Shown: positions 18,207 through 25,449 of the stretch, in pieces
Layout of the letters: each line of letters starts with the position of its first letter
Position numbering within the stretch: the first letter of the stretch is position 1
Assembly: GCA_003166865.1 (NCBI GenBank)
Contig: PMUP01000068.1
Coordinates: 1-64,000, forward strand
Length of the DNA: 64,000 nt
Origin: Bryobacterales bacterium
GTDB taxonomy: Bacteria; Acidobacteriota; Terriglobia; Bryobacterales; Bryobacteraceae
Direction: 5' to 3'
Position numbers and translations under genes: made by a program
Notes under the pieces: generated by a model
The model's database searches: none
The model's input: only the letters and a program-made list of their open reading frames with translations
What the model was told of the DNA's origin: nothing

Positions 18207-19370
18207 ATGAAGAGTAGCGACCGCATTCTTACCACCCATGTCGGTAGCCTGCCCAGGCCGCAGGAAGTGGTCGACCTCTTGTTCGCGCAAGATCGCGGTG
18301 AAGCTGTGGATGCCGCCAAATTTGATGCGACGATACGCGGCGCGGTCGTGGATGCGATCGACAAACAGTCCGCCGCGGGCGTGGATATCGTCAGCGACGG
18401 TGAAATGGGCAAGATCAGCTATGCGACGTACATCCGGCATCGGCTGACTGGCTTCGAGCCCGGCCAGGTCCCGCGCGCCACGCCGCAGGACTTGGACGAT
18501 TATCCAGCCTATCGCGACAGAATCGCGGCGTCGGGGGCGACGCCCAAGTACATCCGGCCGATCTGTAAAGGCCCGATCAAGGTGAAGAGCCTGGAGCCGC
18601 TGCATCAAGACATCGCGCGCTTCAAGGACGCGCTGTCGAAGACGAAAGTGACGGCCGGTTTCATGACGGCGGCGTCGCCGGGCACGATCGCGGTGTTTCA
18701 GCCGAACGAATATTATCCGTCGCACGAAGCGTATCTGGAAGCGCTGGCTGAGGCGATGCGTAGCGAATACGAGACCATCGTCAACGCGGGCCTGCTCCTT
18801 TCGGTGGATTGCCCGGATCTGGCGATGGGGCGGCACATCAAATTCCGGGGCGTGGACGACGACGAATTCGTGCGCAACGCGGAGCTGCAGGTGGCGGCGT
18901 TGAATCACGCGCTGGCGAATGTTCCGGCGGATCGGACGCGGCTGCATATATGTTGGGGGAACTACGAGGGTCCGCACACCCGCGACATTCCCGGCTTCAA
19001 GATTCTTCCGGTGGCTCTGAAGGCCAAGCCCGAGGCGCTGTTGATCGAGGGCGCGAACCCGCGTCACGAGCACGAGTGGGAGCTGTGGAAGACCATCAAG
19101 CTGCCGCAGGACAAGGTGCTGGTTCCGGGCGTGATCGGTTCCAACACCAACTATGTGGAGCATCCCGACCTGGTGGCGCAGCGGATTGTCCGTTACGCCG
19201 AGATCGTGGGCCGCGAGCATCTGATTGCGGGCACCGATTGCGGATTCGGCACGTTCGCCGGGTTCGGCGCGGTGTACCCGGACATCACGTGGTTGAAGCT
19301 GAAGTCGCTGGCCGACGGAGCGAAGATTGCGTCCCAGAAGTTGTGGGGCCGGGCTGGGTCGGCGAACTAG
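18207..19370 (+). CDS. MetE-like cobalamin-independent methyltransferase family protein
   Basis: A 387-residue stand-alone C-terminal-type MetE barrel. It starts ILTTHVGSLPRP, has AGVDIVSDGEMGK and ends with a DCGFGTFAG zinc-ligand segment; the HICWG, EGANPRHEHEW and DCGFG groups give the His/Cys, Glu and Cys expected to bind Zn. Without the N-terminal MetE half it is probably not a standard methionine synthase; relatives demethylate small sulfur or ether compounds or transfer alkyl groups to thiols. AAGGGAG lies upstream of the ATG. A second member is at 39321. Confidence 0.82.
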   Translation: MKSSDRILTTHVGSLPRPQEVVDLLFAQDRGEAVDAAKFDATIRGAVVDAIDKQSAAGVDIVSDGEMGKISYATYIRHRLTGFEPGQVPRATPQDLDDYPAYRDRIAASGATPKYIRPICKGPIKVKSLEPLHQDIARFKDALSKTKVTAGFMTAASPGTIAVFQPNEYYPSHEAYLEALAEAMRSEYETIVNAGLLLSVDCPDLAMGRHIKFRGVDDDEFVRNAELQVAALNHALANVPADRTRLHICWGNYEGPHTRDIPGFKILPVALKAKPEALLIEGANPRHEHEWELWKTIKLPQDKVLVPGVIGSNTNYVEHPDLVAQRIVRYAEIVGREHLIAGTDCGFGTFAGFGAVYPDITWLKLKSLADGAKIASQKLWGRAGSAN

Positions 19371-19375
19371 AGCCT

Positions 19376-19470
19376 GCTGAAAAAGGAAGTTCAGCCACAG
19401 ATAAACACGGATGGACACCGATAAAGCTTTCGCTCCGAATCTGCGTTGATCGGCGTTCATCTGCGGCCAT
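19376..19470. repeat. Dispersed inverted repeat, copy 2
   Basis: Left arm TCAGCCACAGATAAACACGG (from 19391) and right arm GATCGGCGTTCATCTGCGGC (to 19470) are inverted repeats around AAAGCTTTCGCTCC. It shares the leading CTGAAAAAGG...TTCAGCCAC flank with the copy at 54326, so the element may begin at about 19376. It ends 30 bp before the DUF433 antitoxin start and may have replaced that gene's native upstream sequence. Confidence 0.75.
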
Positions 19471-19500
19471 TTGGATCTCGTTTTGCGAGACAATCAGAGC

Positions 19501-19686
19501 ATGGCGCAAGCGATGCACGGCACACCGGTCTTTCGCGGAACCCGAGTGCCTGCGCAAACGCTATTTGACTACATCGAGGGTGGAGAGACGCTGGAGGACT
19601 TCCTCCAGGGATTCCCGACAGTTTCGCGCGATCTGGCCTTACAGGCACTAGAAGAAGCGAAGCATCTGTTGCTTGCGCGCGCCTAA
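19501..19686 (+). CDS. DUF433 antitoxin-like protein (orphaned)
   Basis: A 61-residue DUF433 protein, the antitoxin class paired with PIN-like DUF5615 toxins. The diagnostic MHGTPVFRGTRVPAQTLFDYIEGGETLEDFLQGFPTVS region is intact, but the N-terminal strand usually found before HGTPVFRGTR is short or missing. The start at 19501 is the first ATG after the dispersed repeat; a TTG at 19471 is possible. The TAA overlaps the ATG of the following toxin remnant (TAATG at 19684-19688), the classic coupling of such pairs. The toxin is broken, so this is a leftover. Confidence 0.75.
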   Translation: MAQAMHGTPVFRGTRVPAQTLFDYIEGGETLEDFLQGFPTVSRDLALQALEEAKHLLLARA

Positions 19687-19946
19687 TGAGGCTGCTCATA
19701 GACGAGTGCGTTGACGACATTTCCTGGTCACGATTGTCAAACAGCTCGCTAAGCCAAGCTTGCCGATCTCAAGAATGGAGAGCTGCTGTCGGCTGCCGAG
19801 GCAGCGTGTTTCGACGTGTTGGTGACGGTAGACGAAAGATTGCATTGCTGATTCTCAGCGCTCCAACAAATCGGCTTCGCGATTTGCGCCGATTGATTCC
19901 CGCAGCTCGGGCCGTTCGGAACCAAGGGAGACGGCTCGGCGTCTGA
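19686..19946 (+). pseudogene. Degraded DUF5615 PIN-like toxin
   Basis: Pieces of a DUF5615 toxin lie in different frames. MRLLIDECVD, the usual N-terminus, is in frame from 19686; LKNGELLSAAEAACFDVL followed by VTVDERL, the core, lies in another frame; and IALLILSAPTNRLRDLRRLI returns to the first. The region between the first two pieces and the segment after VDERL are shortened, so at least two deletions or frameshifts have occurred. The product would be inactive. It follows the DUF433 gene with overlapping stop and start. Confidence 0.75.
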
Positions 19947-20018
19947 AGTCGCTGGCCGATGGGAATGATTTAAACTGAATGGCGTGGCGGTCGGTGACTC
20001 GATTGCCGGAAAGCGAAG

Positions 20019-21608
20019 ATGAAGATGAGAACTCTCGGAGCTATCGCATTAGTCTGGGCAGCGCTGGCCGCCGTATCTAAATTGCCGGCGCAGACAACCA
20101 AGCCGATTAGCACGCAATCGGGCTTGGTCAAAGGCATGACGGAAGACGGTGTAACAGTGTACAAAGGCATTCCGTTCGCCGCGCCACCGCTGAGCGATTT
20201 GCGCTGGCGAGCGCCTCAGCCGCCTGTGGCATGGACCGGAGTCCGTAATGCGGACAAATTTGCGCCGGCGTGCATGCAGGTTCCAATCGTCTACCCGGCC
20301 CTCGGGATGGACACGGTCGCGACCAATGAGGACTGCCTCTACCTCAACGTCTGGACGCCCGCGAAATCGCCCAAGGACCGGCTGGCAGTGATGGTCTGGA
20401 TCTATGGTGGAGGTTTCACGGCAGGCGGCACTTCCATCGCCGGTTACGACGGAACCAATCTTGCGAAGAAGGGCGTGTTGCTGGTCAGCATCGCGTACCG
20501 GCTGGGCGCATTTGGCTTCATGGCGCATCCTGAGCTCACCGCCGAGCAAGGCGGCCACTCGGGCAACTACGGGCTGCTAGACCAGATCGCCGGATTGCAG
20601 TGGGTGAAGCGCAACATCGCCGCGTTCGGAGGCGATCCGCGCCGCGTCACCATTTTCGGCGAATCGGCGGGCGGAATCTCGGTCAGCATGCTTTCGGCGT
20701 CACCGCTGGCCAAGGGTTTGTTCCAAGGAGCTATTTCTGAGAGCGGCGGAAACTTCGGCCCGGAACGGCAATCCGGTAACGAAGGGGGAGAGAACATGGA
20801 TTCGCTCGCCGCGGCCGAGAAGAACGGCACGGCTTTCCTGGCAAAGCTTGGGACGGCTTCCATCGCAGACGCACGTAAGCGATCCGCGGAGGACCTCCTG
20901 AAGAATTCGCCGCCCGCCTTAGGCGGGTCTTGGCCCATTTTCGATGGTTACGTGCTTCTCGGCGATCAGTACAAGCTTTATGAAGGGAAACGCTACAATG
21001 ACACGCCCGTGTTGATAGGCACCAATTCGGACGAAGGCGCGCTTTTTGTCCCATTCGTTAAGGCCGACGCGTACCAAAAAACCATTCGTACCGGGTACGG
21101 CGAATATGCGGACAAGATTCTAGCGGCTTATCCCGGGGGCTCGGATGCGGAAGCTCTCCGTTCCGCCCGCGACATGTTCCGCGACGCGACTTTTGCCTGG
21201 CCAACCTGGACTTGGGCGCGCCTGCAGTCCAAAACCGGCAAGGGCAAAGTGTACGTTTACTATTTCAGCCATCGGCCGCCCTATCCAAATGCGCCGCAGT
21301 TCAAGGATTGGGGTGCGGCCCACGCCGGCGAAATCGCCTACGTCTTCGGCAATTTCCCAGCCGCAATGCCTGCGACGGCAGCCGATCGGACGGTATCGGA
21401 GGAAATCTCTTCCTACTGGGTCAACTTTGCCAAGAAGGGCGATCCCAATGGAAGCGGGTTGCCTCATTGGCCCCCCTTCACCAACACGAGTGCACAGGTG
21501 ATGAACCTGGACGATCCGTCCAAAGCCATTGATGTACCGAATCCACAGAAACTCGAAGTGCTGGACGGCTATTTCGCGTGGCGGCGCGCGTCGGAGAAGG
21601 GACAGTGA
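20019..21608 (+). CDS. Secreted type-B carboxylesterase (para-nitrobenzyl esterase family)
   Basis: A 529-residue alpha/beta hydrolase with a signal peptide ending near LPAQ (about residue 24). Family motifs in order: YKGIPFAAPPLSDLRWR, EDCLYLNVWTP, the oxyanion-hole IYGGGFTAGG, and the nucleophile elbow GESAGGISVSM; a late HAGEIAYVFGNF supplies the His region. Members hydrolyse carboxylic esters outside the cytoplasm. It lies alone between the decayed toxin-antitoxin pair and the sugar operon. The natural substrate is unknown. Confidence 0.92.
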   Translation: MKMRTLGAIALVWAALAAVSKLPAQTTKPISTQSGLVKGMTEDGVTVYKGIPFAAPPLSDLRWRAPQPPVAWTGVRNADKFAPACMQVPIVYPALGMDTVATNEDCLYLNVWTPAKSPKDRLAVMVWIYGGGFTAGGTSIAGYDGTNLAKKGVLLVSIAYRLGAFGFMAHPELTAEQGGHSGNYGLLDQIAGLQWVKRNIAAFGGDPRRVTIFGESAGGISVSMLSASPLAKGLFQGAISESGGNFGPERQSGNEGGENMDSLAAAEKNGTAFLAKLGTASIADARKRSAEDLLKNSPPALGGSWPIFDGYVLLGDQYKLYEGKRYNDTPVLIGTNSDEGALFVPFVKADAYQKTIRTGYGEYADKILAAYPGGSDAEALRSARDMFRDATFAWPTWTWARLQSKTGKGKVYVYYFSHRPPYPNAPQFKDWGAAHAGEIAYVFGNFPAAMPATAADRTVSEEISSYWVNFAKKGDPNGSGLPHWPPFTNTSAQVMNLDDPSKAIDVPNPQKLEVLDGYFAWRRASEKGQ

Positions 21609-21656
21609 CGTAACGTTAGGTCCCATGCGGAGCGGCGTATAAGGGGATGACTCGGC

Positions 21657-22667
21657 GTGTTTATCGTTCACGATCTTGGTGTGGCCGTTCTGTTTTGCAT
21701 CGTCACGATGCTGGGCTGGGGTTCGTGGGCGAATACGCAGAAACTGGCCGGCAAGGATCGCTGGCCGTTTGAGCTCTTCTACTGGGACTACGCGATCGGC
21801 GTGTTCGCATTCTCAGTGCTGTTCGCGTTCACGCTTGGCAACGCCGGCGCCTCCGGAATGCCGTTTCTCGAGAACCTCCGCAGCGCGCAAAACAGCGCGA
21901 TCTGGACTGCGATCTTCAGCGGCGTTCTGTTCAACATTTCGAATATTCTCCTGGTGGTCGCGATCGACTCGGCGGGTATGGCGGTCGCATTTCCGGTTGG
22001 CGTTGGTCTCGCGCTGGTGATCGGGACCGTGAAGAGCTACGTTCTTTCGCCCCAAGGCAACGCCACGCTTCTTTTTGCCGGCGTGGCATTGATCGTCTTT
22101 GCGATGATCATGTCCGCCGTCGCGCACCGTCACCAGGGAAAGGCCGGTCTCGGCGACGCCGCGAAGAGGAAACCATTCCGCGGCCTGGCGTTCTCCGCTG
22201 TGGCCGGTTGTTTGATGGGCTTCTTCTACCCACAACTGCTCGCCGCCGTATCGCCGGATTTCAGCACGCGCGCGATTCAGCCGGGACTACTCACGGCGTA
22301 CGCCGCTTTGGTGCTGTTTGCTGTAGGCCTGCTCGGGAGCAACATCGTGGTGAATACGATTTTCATGCGCGCGGGCAAGGTCACCTACGGCGATTACTTC
22401 CACGGACGCGCCCGGCTGCATTCGCTTGGATTCCTCGGCGGATGCATCTGGATGCTGGCGTTGAGCACGAACGTGATCGCCTCGGGAGTGGCCGGACCGG
22501 CGATCTCCTACGCTCTCGGCCAAGGTGCGACGCTGGTTGCCGCCATCTGGGGCGTCTTCATCTGGCGCGAATTCGTTCACGCACCGAAGGGCACGTGGAC
22601 GTTCGTCACATTGATGTTCGCCGGATACGTGATCGGCCTGGTTCTGATCGGGATGGCGAGCCTTTAG
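21657..22667 (+). CDS. GRP/DMT-type sugar transporter
   Basis: A 336-residue inner-membrane protein with about ten hydrophobic segments, resembling the glucose/ribose porter branch of the drug/metabolite transporter superfamily. GWGSWANTQKLAGKDRWPFELFYWDYA near the N-terminus and a SAGMAVAFPVGVGLALVIGT segment are typical. The start is a GTG at 21657 after AAGGGGATGA. The ribokinase gene begins 4 nt after its stop, so the operon imports and phosphorylates a pentose, probably ribose or a related sugar; the specific sugar is inferred from the kinase. Confidence 0.82.
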   Translation: MFIVHDLGVAVLFCIVTMLGWGSWANTQKLAGKDRWPFELFYWDYAIGVFAFSVLFAFTLGNAGASGMPFLENLRSAQNSAIWTAIFSGVLFNISNILLVVAIDSAGMAVAFPVGVGLALVIGTVKSYVLSPQGNATLLFAGVALIVFAMIMSAVAHRHQGKAGLGDAAKRKPFRGLAFSAVAGCLMGFFYPQLLAAVSPDFSTRAIQPGLLTAYAALVLFAVGLLGSNIVVNTIFMRAGKVTYGDYFHGRARLHSLGFLGGCIWMLALSTNVIASGVAGPAISYALGQGATLVAAIWGVFIWREFVHAPKGTWTFVTLMFAGYVIGLVLIGMASL

Positions 22668-22670
22668 ATC

Positions 22671-23624
22671 ATGGGCGGTTCGATCGTTGTTATCGGAAGC
22701 TTGAATATGGACTTCGTCCTCGCCGTCGACCGCCTGCCGCTGCCGGGAGAAACCATTCTTGGCCACGGTTTCCGCGTCATTCCAGGAGGAAAGGGCGCGA
22801 ACCAGGCGTATGCCGCGGCGAAACTCGCGGGCAGCGGCCCAGGCCACGGCACGGCAGTGCGGATGCTTGGACGCGTCGGAGCCGACTCATTCGGGGTTGC
22901 GCTCAAGGCCAATCTCGCGGGCGTGGGCGTCGACATCAGTGGGGTGCTGGAGACGGAATCTGAGGCGACCGGCGTGGCCTGTATCCACGTCGACGCTGCG
23001 GGACAGAACTCGATCACGGTGGCGCCCGGGGCTAACGGCGCTCTGTCCGCCGGCGACATCGATTCCGAGCGCTGGGCAATTGCGGGCGCGCGCTGTGTGC
23101 TGCTGCAACTTGAAGTCCCGATCGAGGCGGTCGCGGCAGGCTTGCGGGAAGCGCAGCGTGTGGGCGCCACGAGCATTCTGGACCCTGCGCCCGCGCGCGC
23201 TCTGCCGAAGGAGATCCTTCAACTGGTGGACATCGCGACGCCGAACGAGAATGAGGCATGCGTTCTTGTTGGTATGCCGCCGAGCCGGGTGAGTGCCGAC
23301 GACGCGACCGCGCTTGGAAATAAGATCCGGGAACTCGGCGTGCGCTCCGTGATCGTGAAACTCGGCGACCAGGGCTGCGTATACTGCGGACCGGATCGAA
23401 CGTTCGCCACGCCAGCCTTCGCGATGCGGGCCGTGGATTCGACCGCGGCGGGCGATACATTCAACGCCGCGCTGGCCGTGTCGCTGGCGGAAGGCGCGGA
23501 GATGGAAGAGGCGCTGCGATTCGCGAACGCGGCGGCAGCGATTTCGGTCACTCGAGCGGGTGCGCAGACGTCGGCGCCGGCCAGGGCAGAGGTCGATGCT
23601 CTGCTGGCACGGATACGCGCGTGA
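22671..23624 (+). CDS. rbsK: Ribokinase
   Basis: A 317-residue PfkB-family sugar kinase phosphorylating D-ribose to ribose-5-phosphate. The first signature is GSLNMDFVLAVDRLPLPGET with HGFRVIPGGKGANQAYAAAKL, the second is DSTAAGDTFNAALAVSLAEG with the catalytic Asp in AAGDTF. TPNENEACVLVG also fits ribokinases. It is translationally close to the upstream transporter gene (4 nt), forming a two-gene uptake operon. Another PfkB sugar kinase activity cannot be excluded. Confidence 0.9.
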   Translation: MGGSIVVIGSLNMDFVLAVDRLPLPGETILGHGFRVIPGGKGANQAYAAAKLAGSGPGHGTAVRMLGRVGADSFGVALKANLAGVGVDISGVLETESEATGVACIHVDAAGQNSITVAPGANGALSAGDIDSERWAIAGARCVLLQLEVPIEAVAAGLREAQRVGATSILDPAPARALPKEILQLVDIATPNENEACVLVGMPPSRVSADDATALGNKIRELGVRSVIVKLGDQGCVYCGPDRTFATPAFAMRAVDSTAAGDTFNAALAVSLAEGAEMEEALRFANAAAAISVTRAGAQTSAPARAEVDALLARIRA

Positions 23625-23631
23625 AAAAAGC

Positions 23632-24132
23632 TCACCTCGGTTTCCGGATGAGCCAGCGGTGAACCGCCGAGCAGTATCGCTGGTAGCTGACGCCAAATTT
23701 GCCAGTCAACGCCGGCTCTTCGTAGAGAACCACAAAGAGATGCATAGTGAGGAGGAACGCAAGAGCAAGCAAGACGATGGAAGGCGAGGAAACGGCTAGC
23801 CCGGCTCCCAGAATCACGGCAGCTCCACCGACGTACATTGGGTTGCGCACATAACGGTAGGGACCCGAGGCCACGAACTCGCGCGGCGGATCGAATGGAG
23901 CCGGGGTGCCACGGCCTTTGGTGACAAACGTCGCAATGCAAATGCCCGCGAGAAGCGCGCCCGCGGCAGCCAACTCGAAACCAAACGGGCGAAGCCAAAC
24001 CGGCAAAGATACTCGAAGCCGGGCGTCGAGTGAACGGAGCCGCATGGCGAGCCACGCCCAGAGCCACACGAAGCAGGCGGAGTAAACCAAGCCCCGCGAA
24101 ATGGTGAAGCTCTTGGATAGAAGCGATGCCAT
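23632..24132 (-). CDS. Isoprenylcysteine carboxyl methyltransferase-family membrane protein
   Basis: A 166-residue integral membrane protein with four to five hydrophobic segments and the family signature GPYRYVRNPMYVGG, followed by a C-terminal YEEPALTGKFGVSYQRYC that binds S-adenosylmethionine in relatives (ICMT and phospholipid N-methyltransferases). The ATG at 24132 gives the natural N-terminus; a longer frame to 24177 is less likely. Convergent with ribokinase, 7 nt apart. What it methylates is not known. Confidence 0.82.
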   Translation of the reverse strand: MASLLSKSFTISRGLVYSACFVWLWAWLAMRLRSLDARLRVSLPVWLRPFGFELAAAGALLAGICIATFVTKGRGTPAPFDPPREFVASGPYRYVRNPMYVGGAAVILGAGLAVSSPSIVLLALAFLLTMHLFVVLYEEPALTGKFGVSYQRYCSAVHRWLIRKPR

Positions 24133-24227
24133 CGCTGTTGGTCTGAGTGCGGGCGACTCCTGCAAGATACTACACATTCGCGTCCAGGTTCATAGGCTGG
24201 CTGGCCTTCGCCGGGCGTGCGGGACGA

Positions 24228-24707
24228 TCAGGCGTTCAGGTATTTGTGCAACGGGTCCCAATAACGCATCGGCCAGCCTTCGTTCAAGCCTTGCCATTTT
24301 TCTTCGGTGAACCCCGTGTGATCGAGGATGATTCGGGTGCCAGAATCGCGCGCGACCAATTCAAATTTCACGAGGGAGTAGACGCCGGCCGGCCAGTACA
24401 TGGGGCGCCACGCCTGAACGATCCTCTGATTCAACGCCAGTTCAATATGGCGGCCTTCAATGACGCCCCCGAATAGCTTGAATGCCCCACCTGGCTGCGG
24501 TTGAATTTCGGCAGTGTCCTTCGTAAAGGCGCTGAATTGTTTCGCGTCGAGCAGCACTTCATAGAGGCGCGCGGGCGTCGTCTTGAAGTCAACTTCCTGA
24601 TGAATGGCGGTGCCGGGTTTTTGGGTTTGGGCCTGAGCCGAGGCGGCACAGAGACCGCCGAGAATCAGAGTCACCTGGCGACGCGATATGTTTTCCATTG
24701 CTTGCAT
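24228..24707 (-). CDS. SRPBCC (AHSA1-like) domain protein, probably Tat-exported
   Basis: A 159-residue protein with NISRRQVTLILGGLCAASAQA, a twin-arginine-like signal, then an SRPBCC/Aha1-type helix-grip domain: HQEVDFKTTPARLYEVLLDAKQFSAFT, PGGAFKLFGG, and a C-terminal GWPMRYWDPLHKYL. Such folds bind hydrophobic ligands. The start could be the ATG at 24707 or 24698. It diverges from the TetR gene at 24760 across a 26-bp palindrome and is presumably its target; the ligand is unknown. Export of an SRPBCC domain is unusual. Confidence 0.75.
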   Translation of the reverse strand: MQAMENISRRQVTLILGGLCAASAQAQTQKPGTAIHQEVDFKTTPARLYEVLLDAKQFSAFTKDTAEIQPQPGGAFKLFGGVIEGRHIELALNQRIVQAWRPMYWPAGVYSLVKFELVARDSGTRIILDHTGFTEEKWQGLNEGWPMRYWDPLHKYLNA

Positions 24708-24720
24708 TGGAACATGCACT

Positions 24721-24746
24721 TAAAATATGATCAACATAATATTTTA
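24721..24746. promoter_or_regulatory. TetR operator: 26-bp palindrome
   Basis: The outer arms TAAAATAT (24721-24728) and ATATTTTA (24739-24746) are perfect inverted repeats and the centre continues the symmetry in part (GATCAACATA). It sits between the divergent SRPBCC and TetR genes and runs into the AGGAGG of the TetR gene, ideal for autoregulation. Confidence 0.65.
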
Positions 24747-24759
24747 GGAGGCGCCGAGC

Positions 24760-25449
24760 ATGCCCTATCCAGCCGGTCATCGCGAGCAAGTTCGCAAGAA
24801 GATCGTGGAGAGCGCCCGCCGGTTGTTCAATCGAAGCGGCTTTGAGAACGTATCGGTGGATTCCATCATGGCCCATGCGGGGCTGACGCGCGGTGGATTC
24901 TACAGTTACTTCGAGAGCAAGAGCGATCTCTATGCCGAGGTGTTGGGATGTTTCTTCACCGATCCGAATTGGAAGAACCGCTGGGAAGGAGTCCACGTTG
25001 ATCTCGCTTCGCCCGAGGCCGGCCCGCAAATCGTTCGGGCCTATCTATCGCGCCAGCACTTCGACGACGTGGAGAATTCATGTCCCATGGTTGCTCTGCC
25101 GAGCGATGTTGCGCGCGGCGATGCGAGGGTCAAGACGGCGTTCGAGACGGTGTTCAAGGCGATGGTGACGCTGCTGGGCCGCGAGGTGAGGAATAGCAGC
25201 CAGGCGCGCGAGAACACCGCCATGGCGATCGCGGCGCTTTGTATCGGCGGCATGGTGGTCGCGAGGTCGATGAACGACCGTGGCCTCGGTGACCGGCTAC
25301 GCGAAGCTGCGACCAGGGTCGCTCTCGATCTGGGCGGTTGGGCGCGAACCAAGAAGTCACTCCGCTCGGAGCGTGTCCGCGGGTTGAATGCGGCTGATCC
25401 GCAACGCCGGAAGAAAACTCGCCGCGCCGGCCGTAAGCGCCAGGATTAG
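24760..25449 (+). CDS. TetR/AcrR-family transcriptional regulator
   Basis: A 229-residue TetR repressor. The helix-turn-helix IVESARRLFNRSGFENVSVDSIMAHAGLTRGGFYSYFESKSDLY occupies about residues 15-57; the C-terminal ligand domain includes SCPMVALPSDVARGD, seen in the TetR_C_16-like group. The ATG at 24760 has AGGAGG 8 nt upstream. The last 30 or so residues are Arg/Lys-rich and overlap the 3' end of the convergent permease by 93 nt; the fold is complete before that tail. It probably represses itself and the SRPBCC gene through the palindrome at 24721. Confidence 0.88.
   Translation: MPYPAGHREQVRKKIVESARRLFNRSGFENVSVDSIMAHAGLTRGGFYSYFESKSDLYAEVLGCFFTDPNWKNRWEGVHVDLASPEAGPQIVRAYLSRQHFDDVENSCPMVALPSDVARGDARVKTAFETVFKAMVTLLGREVRNSSQARENTAMAIAALCIGGMVVARSMNDRGLGDRLREAATRVALDLGGWARTKKSLRSERVRGLNAADPQRRKKTRRAGRKRQD

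Noticed and set aside
22208-22963. 251-codon plus-strand frame spanning the transporter/ribokinase junction
   Set aside because: Out of frame with two well-supported genes; a codon-bias shadow.
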